53,788 nucleotides of DNA. Source: an uncultured Opitutia bacterium. Its GTDB lineage: Bacteria > Verrucomicrobiota > Verrucomicrobiia > Opitutales > Opitutaceae. Shown here piece by piece: positions 48,803 through 53,788 of this stretch. Position numbers and translations under genes: made by a program. Each line of letters begins with the position of its first letter. Within the stretch, counting starts at the first letter, position 1. The DNA lies in assembly GCA_903827245.1 (NCBI GenBank), contig CAIKHO010000047.1, positions 1 to 53,788 of the forward strand. The letters are read 5' to 3'. The notes under the pieces were generated by a model. It ran no database searches. It was not told where the DNA came from and saw only the letters and a list, made by a program, of their open reading frames with translations.

Positions 48803-49169
48803 TAATTTTTTCATCAGCCACGCCCGCCGCGGCGAGGACCCTTTCGTGGCGCTCGCAGCGCATGCGGTCGAGTGGGAGTTTGCCACATGCGGGATGGTCG
48901 TCATCGAGGTCTGCCGGGGTCGCCGCGATCCTGCGCTGCACCGGCGTTTCCGGGAGTGTTTCTCGATCATGCTCTATGTCGCGACGGGCAACACGGTGTG
49001 GGAGCGCACCGGGCAACTGGCCTGGTCACTTGACCGGCGTGGCATCGTGCTTCCGGCGCCAGATCTCCTGATAGCGGCCTGTGCGCTACACGCCAATGCA
49101 GCAGTATTGTCGGCGGATGCGCACTTTCATGAGGTCCCCGGTCTCCGGGTGCTGGACCGGCTACCGTAG
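48777..49169 (+). CDS. vapC: VapC-type PIN-domain toxin
   Basis: A 130-residue PIN ribonuclease. The four acidic active-site residues are present: Asp8 in LVLPDSNFFI, Glu44 in MVVIEVCRGR, Asp96 in LPAPDLLIAA and Asp114 in VLSADAHF. VapC toxins cut tRNAs or rRNA; the target is unknown, but the gene sits 600 bases from a tRNA gene with CAU anticodon. Overlap with vapB ensures that both are made together. The pair lies in a zone of gene fragments, as is common for mobile toxin-antitoxin modules. Confidence 0.88.
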   Translation: MAGLVLPDSNFFISHARRGEDPFVALAAHAVEWEFATCGMVVIEVCRGRRDPALHRRFRECFSIMLYVATGNTVWERTGQLAWSLDRRGIVLPAPDLLIAACALHANAAVLSADAHFHEVPGLRVLDRLP

Positions 49170-49341
49170 CGCATGGCGCGGTCCGAGCACTTCTGAACGC
49201 GGAGAGATCGGCGCGAGATGGATCTCGAAAAGCAACGGCAACGACATTCCTTCTCGACCGGAAAGCATGACGCATCGCAACTCATCAGGCAGCCATCGAG
49301 CCAGGGTGCGTCTTCAAATGTTCGTGGGTCCTGGCGGAGGC

Positions 49342-49382
49342 GCGACGTCCCTGTCGCGTCCGGACAGCGACCGGGAGGTCGC
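49342..49382. repeat. intergenic palindrome
   Basis: GCGACGTCCCTGTCGC (49342-49357) and GCGACCGGGAGGTCGC (49367-49382) pair at 14 of 16 positions. It lies between vapC and the comM fragment; the rest of 49170-49420 holds no recognisable gene. Confidence 0.65.
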
Positions 49383-49420
49383 TGCTCCACCGCAAAACGA
49401 TAAGTGGATTTGAAAATGCC

Positions 49421-50011
49421 CTAGTAAAACAGGTTCCGGTCGAGGCTGCGGTATTGGATGGCCTCGAGCAGATGGGGCGAGGCGATCTTGTCCGCGCCGG
49501 CCAGATCGGCGATGGTGCGCGCGACCTTGAGGATGCGATCATAAGCGCGGGCAGAGAGGTGCAGTTGCTCCATCGCGTGCTGCAGCAGGTCGCCGAGGGC
49601 CAAATCCAGCGTGCTGTGCTGCCGGATCTGAGCGTGGCTCATCCGGGCGTTGCTGGTGACCCTGGTGCCGGCAAACCGGACGTGCTGGCGGGTCCGGGCC
49701 ACGGCGATCCGCGCGCCAACGTCACCGGAGTTCTCGCCTGACTTGGTCGAACGCAATTCAGTCAGGGACAGGGCGGGTGCCTCCACATGCAGGTCGATGC
49801 GGTCGAGGAGCGGAACGCTGATGCGGGCGCGATAGCGCTGGATTTGCGTCGGTGTGCAGCGGCAGTCGTGCTTCGGGTCGCCGAGGTAACCGTGAGCGAG
49901 TCGGTTTCTCTTCTTCGCAAACTTTCTCAACGAATCGACGAGAGCGGGCGCGTTACTTAGTCTTTCAAAGTAGTCTATCAACTCACCGAGAGGGGCCTTA
50001 AGATAACGCAC
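49421..50011 (-). pseudogene. comM/yifB 3' fragment fused to a HEPN-like 5' piece
   Basis: From about residue 41 ([38 protein letters not shown]-like repeats and [19 protein letters not shown]) this is the C-terminal third of a ComM/YifB Mg-chelatase-like ATPase, which helps branch migration in DNA uptake. The Walker motifs and all earlier parts are missing. The first ~40 residues ([27 protein letters not shown]) are unlike ComM and resemble the end of a helical HEPN-type domain with its R-N-x-x-x-H motif. The join is near 49893. The start is GTG. Probably a non-functional fusion. Confidence 0.7.
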
Positions 50012-50017
50012 AGGACA

Positions 50018-50152
50018 CGAAAGAACTGCGGCAGGTGCTCGAATTCGCTAATCGATATCATCATGAGACGAATCCTGCTTGGGAACGTGAAGCGGTGAAC
50101 GATGGAGAGCTGCAAACGTATGCCCGTAGAGCGCTAGCGTTGGCGCGCCGAT
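50018..50152 (+). pseudogene. 3' fragment of an unidentified gene
   Basis: The frame reads [38 protein letters not shown] and ends ALALARR at a TAA (50150-50152). The composition is that of a real protein C-terminus and the frame is not interrupted, but it has no start and begins at the point where the HEPN-like piece on the other strand begins. I do not recognise the family with certainty. Confidence 0.4.
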
Positions 50153-50436
50153 AAACTTGGGTGTTTGGCGGTACCGAGCGCCGGTGTGGCTCCCGCCCGG
50201 TGGCGTCCTACTATCAGGCGCGCAAAGCAAAGCGTGGCCTGCAGGGTATGCTCAAGGTCGTGATACCGCAGGTCGACCGCCTGGTAGTCGGGGTGCCTGC
50301 CGCCGAAAAACGCGTCGACGTCGCAAAACAGGGTGTCGATCAGGTCTGGCGCAGTCGTCGGAAAGATCTCTGCAAAATGCGCCTTAACGGCCGCAGCAAC
50401 CGCGGGTGCGCTTCTGGTGTCGATGCTTGCGAGCAT
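50134..50436 (-). pseudogene. 5' fragment of an HD-domain phosphohydrolase-like gene
   Basis: The first ~85 residues are coherent: VKAHFAEIFPTTAPDLIDTL, CDVDAFFGGRHPDYQAVDLR and YHDLEHTLQATLCFARLIVG. The His of YHDLEHT begins the metal site of an HD/PDEase-like domain. The following HD pair, normally 50 or so residues later, is missing: after about 50170 the sequence turns to a short random tail and a stop. So only the N-terminal part of the gene remains. Confidence 0.6.
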
Positions 50437-50550
50437 GGCAGGGATTCGATTGATGTGAGCCCATGCTGCCCGGTCGAGCAGTACTTGGCGGCAAATTTAA
50501 ATGCTTTTGGGATCACACATAGGCAAGTTCAAAACTAGGGTTAAACCCTC

Positions 50551-51147
50551 ATGCCGGAAAATATGATTCTGGGGATAACCGGTGGCATGGGTTGCGGTAA
50601 GTCTTTTGCCGTTCAATTGCTTGTAAAACAGGGTTTCAAGCACATCGATTCAGACCGGCTTGTTCGTGAGCAGGTGCTGACACAGCCGGAGGTAATCGCA
50701 GCCATTCGTTCCCGATTTGGGGATGCGGCAATCACACCTGATGGGACGGTCAACCGAATCCATCTGGCGTCTGTGGTCTTTGCGGACAATGACGCGCTTC
50801 GCTGGCTGGAGGAGCTGACGCATCCCTTGGTATTTGCGGAATGGCGCGTGCAGCTGGCCACGGCGCCCGGCTCGCGCTGGATTGTGGAGGTGCCGCTGTT
50901 GTTCGAGAAACAGTTGGAGAATTGGTTTGATTTCATAGTCTGCGTGACGTGTGCTCCGGCTCTGCAACTGACCCGGCTAGAGCAACGCGGTCTGACACGC
51001 GCGCTCGCCGCGCAAAGAATTTCCAAGCAACTGCCCTTGGCCCGTAAAATTGAGCTGTCTGACTTTGTCCTTTTGAACGACGGGTCCCCTGATTTTCTCC
51101 AAAAACAGATCGACCTGCTGGTCGGTGCCCTGACGATTGTCCGCTGA
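50551..51147 (+). CDS. coaE: dephospho-CoA kinase
   Basis: A 198-residue kinase, full length, that does the last step of coenzyme A synthesis. The P-loop is GGMGCGKS (11-18), followed by HIDSDRLVREQV, then RIHLASVVFADN, LEELTHPLV and VEVPLLFEK, and a LID-like RLEQRGLTRALAAQRI. A small palindrome AGGGTTAAACCCT (50537-50549) sits directly before the ATG and may take the place of, or hide, the ribosome site. A second ATG at 50563 is possible. First gene of a probable unit with rho (69 bases later) and the pilus ATPase gene. Confidence 0.94.
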   Translation: MPENMILGITGGMGCGKSFAVQLLVKQGFKHIDSDRLVREQVLTQPEVIAAIRSRFGDAAITPDGTVNRIHLASVVFADNDALRWLEELTHPLVFAEWRVQLATAPGSRWIVEVPLLFEKQLENWFDFIVCVTCAPALQLTRLEQRGLTRALAAQRISKQLPLARKIELSDFVLLNDGSPDFLQKQIDLLVGALTIVR

Positions 51148-51216
51148 TGGCGGGCAGTAATTTCCGTCCCAAACCGGGGCGGTTCATGCTTTTCCTGAAT
51201 TAAGACTATTTTTTGT

Positions 51217-53088
51217 ATGGAGCTTCCCCCCAAGAACGAAAACGACGACGCCACGGTCTCCGCCGATAAGGAAACTGACACCGGCGACACCAAAAAAACG
51301 CGCCGCCCGCGTCCGAAACCGCGGGCAAAAAAGGCGGGGGCTTCCAGCGAAGAGCCGGCCGCGGCCCCTCCGGCACCCTCCGAGCCCATGCGCGAACCTG
51401 AGCCACCGCGCGCGGAGGAGCGCGCGACCTTTGAGCCCACGAGTTCGCATGCAGTGGAATCACCCGGCAACCACGCACCGGCCGACAATGGCCCGTCGGA
51501 GACAGCACCGACCACGGCCCCGGCACACGGTGGTGGACAGGGTCATGGCGGTGGCCAGCCCCAGCAGGGCGAGTGGCAGGAGCGCGGATTCTGGAAGCGC
51601 AACCGGCGCGACAAGCGGGGCAAGCGCGGAAAATTTGGCGGTGGGCCATGGCAACCGGGCGGCGGCGGAAATGGTGGCGGCGGTGGTGGGCATACCCCGC
51701 ATCCCCCGCAACCGCGGCCTCCGGTCGAAAACGGCCCGGTCTTTGGCGATCTGCCGGATTCCTCGCGCTTCAATGACCTGGTCGCGCTCGACAAGCTGGC
51801 CAGCGAGGTTTCCAGCGGCGCCGGCGAGCCGTTTTTTCTCGATGAAATCTATGCGCTCAACCTCGCGGACCTGACCGCGTTTGCGCGCAAGCTCGGCGCC
51901 ACGTTCGAGGGTGCGCCGGCGCGGCGCCTTTTGCTCGCCAAGATTTTCGCCTACGCGGCAGCGAACAAGCGCGAGATCCGCGATCGCGGCTGGATCGATT
52001 TCACCGACCGCGGTGGTTACGGCTTCATCGTGCACCAGCACGTGAATTACCGGCTCTATCCGGAGGACGCCTACCTGCCGGAAAGTTTTATCTACGCCTA
52101 CGGACTGAAGCGCGGGCACGAGGTTGAGGTGGTGGTGCGCGCCCCGGAGGGGGCCGAACGCTGCCCCGTGGTCCTGCGAGTGGAAAAGGTCATGGGCCTC
52201 AAGCCCGACGCCATCGAGCGGATCACGCCGTTCGAGGAGCTGATCCCGTATTACCCGCTCAAGCGGATTTTGCTTGAGGCGACCGAGATTCACAAGGACG
52301 TGTCGATGCGGGCCGTCGACCTTCTCACTCCTGTCGGCTTCGGCCAGCGCGGCGTAATTGTCGCACCGCCCCGCACCGGCAAGACCGTGCTCCTGCAGAA
52401 CATCGCCAACTCCATCTCGAACAATTATCCCGAGACCAAGCTCATCCTGCTCCTCATCGATGAGCGCCCGGAGGAAGTCACCGATTTCCGGCGTCACACC
52501 AAGGGCGAGGTCGTCAGCTCGACGTTCGACGAGGCGCCCGAGAGCCACGTGCATTGCGCGGAGATGGTCGGCGAGAAGGCGCGCCGGCTGGTCGAGATGG
52601 GCCAGCACGTGGTCATCCTGCTCGACTCCATCACCCGCTTGGCGCGCGCCTACAACGCGCTGGCCTCCAACGCCGGCAAGATCATGTCGGGCGGCCTCGA
52701 GGCCACGGCCCTGCAGAAACCGAAGCGCTTTTTCGGCGCGGCGCGCAACATCGAGGGCGCCGGGAGTCTCACGATTCTCGCGACGGCGCTGATTGATACC
52801 GGCAGCCGCATGGATGAGGTCATCTTCGAGGAATTCAAGGGCACCGGCAACATGGAGCTCCACCTCGACCGCGGCCTCGTGGAGAAGCGCATCTTTCCCG
52901 CGATCAACATCGACCGTTCCGGCACGCGCAAGGAAGAGCTCATCTACCACCCGGAGGAAATGCAGCGCGTCTACGGCCTGCGCCGTGCGATGCAGGGCAT
53001 CCCGTCCGTCGAGGCGATGGAGATGTTCCTGACCCGGCTGAAGAAGACCAAGTCGAACGCCGAGTTCCTGATGAGCCTCAACCGCTAG
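51217..53088 (+). CDS. rho: transcription termination factor Rho, paralogue 2 (long form)
   Basis: A 623-residue Rho. Residues 1-185 are disordered: acidic and basic stretches, then an Arg/Gly-rich part ([16 protein letters not shown]) and a poly-Gly run, as in the extended Rho of Actinobacteria and Bacteroidetes. A Rho_N-like helical domain follows ([20 protein letters not shown]) and a cold-shock domain with intact RNP1 GGYGFIV near 265. The ATPase core has APPRTGKT near 383, [42 protein letters not shown] and [13 protein letters not shown]. The intact RNA-binding motif suggests this is the main Rho. It sits between coaE and a pilus/secretion ATPase gene. Confidence 0.95.
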   Translation: MELPPKNENDDATVSADKETDTGDTKKTRRPRPKPRAKKAGASSEEPAAAPPAPSEPMREPEPPRAEERATFEPTSSHAVESPGNHAPADNGPSETAPTTAPAHGGGQGHGGGQPQQGEWQERGFWKRNRRDKRGKRGKFGGGPWQPGGGGNGGGGGGHTPHPPQPRPPVENGPVFGDLPDSSRFNDLVALDKLASEVSSGAGEPFFLDEIYALNLADLTAFARKLGATFEGAPARRLLLAKIFAYAAANKREIRDRGWIDFTDRGGYGFIVHQHVNYRLYPEDAYLPESFIYAYGLKRGHEVEVVVRAPEGAERCPVVLRVEKVMGLKPDAIERITPFEELIPYYPLKRILLEATEIHKDVSMRAVDLLTPVGFGQRGVIVAPPRTGKTVLLQNIANSISNNYPETKLILLLIDERPEEVTDFRRHTKGEVVSSTFDEAPESHVHCAEMVGEKARRLVEMGQHVVILLDSITRLARAYNALASNAGKIMSGGLEATALQKPKRFFGAARNIEGAGSLTILATALIDTGSRMDEVIFEEFKGTGNMELHLDRGLVEKRIFPAINIDRSGTRKEELIYHPEEMQRVYGLRRAMQGIPSVEAMEMFLTRLKKTKSNAEFLMSLNR

Positions 53089-53127
53089 CGGGGTGGGAAT
53101 GTCCGCCACACGAGCGAAAACCGACCC

Positions 53128-53788
53128 GTGACTCCGGACGACCACGTCATCCAGCTGGCGATCAAACGGGGCCTTGTGTCGGCCGCCCAGGTGGCGGACG
53201 CGCAGGCCGCGCCGGTCCCGCGGGCAGATCCAGCGCAACCGGCGCCCGGAGTGATCGATCAGCTCAGGGTCGGCGGAACGTTGAGCGCCCGACAGCTGGC
53301 CGGGCTTCTCGCGAAGGAATTCGCGGCGCCGCTGGCGGATTTGAAGGGCATTCAAGTGTCGGCCGAAACGCTTCGCCTCGTGCCGCGGGCCTTTGCGTTC
53401 CGCCACGATGTGCTGCCATTGGCGCATGACGGGCAACGCTTGCGCATCGCCGTGGCCGACCCGTCCGCGACGGAGGGCGTCGATGGTCTTTGCTACCTGA
53501 CCGGGCTCGAGATTGTGGCCACGGTTGCGCCGGTGGATGAATTGCGCGCCGCCATGGAATATTTTTATGGCCGGGAGGCGGCGCGGCCCGAGGAGTCCGA
53601 CGGCGCGGCGGAATTTGCGGCGATCCGCCCTGCCGGCGGTGACACCGGGTGCGGTGATCCCCCGAAATCCGGGCCACTTGTAATGTTAGTCTGCGGCCCT
53701 AAAAGGAGCCCAGACCATGAAAGGCAAAAGACACACGACGGAACAGAAGATCCGCATTTTGCGGGAGGCCGACGGCGGCAAGAGCATC
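53128..53788 (+). CDS. type IV pilus / type II secretion ATPase (PilB/GspE), N-terminal part, disrupted
   Basis: From a GTG start the frame encodes a short helical lead (VIQLAIKRGLVSAAQVADAQ) and one MshEN/T2SSE_N domain: GGTLSARQLAGLLAKEFAAP, LRLVPRAFAFRHDVLPLAHD, RLRIAVADPSATEGVDGL. These domains precede the ATPase core of PilB, MshE and GspE, which drive pilus or pseudopilus assembly at the inner membrane. Family likeness ends near 53640; from about 53650 the DNA looks like the left end of an insertion sequence. The frame stays open through it by chance to the window edge. So the gene is probably cut by the insertion, unless the rest lies beyond the window. Confidence 0.75.
   Translation, partial: MTPDDHVIQLAIKRGLVSAAQVADAQAAPVPRADPAQPAPGVIDQLRVGGTLSARQLAGLLAKEFAAPLADLKGIQVSAETLRLVPRAFAFRHDVLPLAHDGQRLRIAVADPSATEGVDGLCYLTGLEIVATVAPVDELRAAMEYFYGREAARPEESDGAAEFAAIRPAGGDTGCGDPPKSGPLVMLVCGPKRSPDHERQKTHDGTEDPHFAGGRRRQEH
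53650..53788 (+). mobile_element. left end of an IS3-like insertion sequence
   Basis: The bases from 53650 (TGCGGTGATCCCCCGAAATC) have the TG start and style of IS3-family terminal repeats and precede a transposase OrfA start by 67 bases. The right end and target duplication lie outside the window, so the exact border is not proven. Confidence 0.55.
53717..53788 (+). CDS. IS3-family transposase OrfA, first 24 codons
   Basis: The start MKGKRHTTEQKIRILREADG then GKSI is typical of the helix-turn-helix OrfA of IS3-type elements, which binds the element ends. A good ribosome site (AAGGAGC) lies 8 bases upstream of the ATG. The gene runs off the window; in the family it overlaps OrfB, which carries the DDE catalytic domain made by frameshifting. 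Confidence 0.75.
   Translation, partial: MKGKRHTTEQKIRILREADGGKSI

Noticed and set aside
50180-50215. copy of the GTAGGAGCG-type repeat within the HD fragment
   Set aside because: The likeness (GGTGGCGTCCTAC) lies within coding sequence that fits the HD family, so it is probably chance.
51460-53436. 658-codon open frame on the minus strand opposite rho
   Set aside because: Antisense of the conserved Rho coding sequence; no family motifs.

Overview
The window looks like part of a GC-rich genome of the phylum Verrucomicrobiota, most likely an Opitutaceae-like member. This is an inference from gene content: two rho genes, an orphan MacB-like permease of the duplicated (ADOP) type, a monomeric isocitrate dehydrogenase, glycoside hydrolases of families 2 and 35, several CE1-like esterases, weak Shine-Dalgarno sequences and many intergenic palindromes. 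No rRNA gene is present to confirm it.

Layout. 1-4 kb holds the end of a GDSL acetylesterase, a DUF1653 protein, a membrane protein, a lipoprotein cytochrome and an ankyrin protein. 4.2-9 kb holds a secreted esterase and three exported proteins that share a short motif; one of these carries an internal stop. 9.3-14.2 kb holds a hybrid histidine kinase, a small membrane protein and an eight-heme cytochrome c. 14.5-24.2 kb holds the ADOP permease, a DUF4239 protein, two more esterases, a rhomboid protease, an overlapping DUF2071/SRPBCC pair and a dihydrofolate-reductase-like protein. 24.3-24.8 kb is a scar where the start of a phosphofructokinase gene abuts the end of a YjbR gene. 25-47 kb is mostly metabolism: isocitrate dehydrogenase, a LacI regulator divergent from a GH2 enzyme, a metallo-beta-lactamase-fold protein, phosphofructokinase, a three-gene overlapping operon (phosphatase, cysteine hydrolase, YhaM-type nuclease), a GT-C membrane protein, GH35, hisF, a toroid-like protein, a first rho and acetyl-CoA synthetase. 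47.2-50.5 kb is a plasticity zone around a tRNA gene: truncated pseudopilin, inverted ubiE fragment, tRNA(CAU), vapBC, and fragments of comM, a HEPN-like gene, an unknown gene and an HD-domain gene. 50.5-53.8 kb holds coaE, a second rho and a type IV pilus/type II secretion ATPase gene interrupted by an IS3-like element that runs off the right edge.

The most unusual theme is repeats. Intergenic regions carry many different palindromic repeats, several in two or three copies. One 49-base palindrome lies in frame inside the isocitrate dehydrogenase gene and has a 46/49-identical copy between two genes 13 kb away, so it can be read as a mobile palindrome that adds about 16 residues to a core enzyme. 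Another palindrome supplies the last codons of the YhaM-type nuclease. Several gene-fragment junctions suggest repeated deletion and rearrangement.
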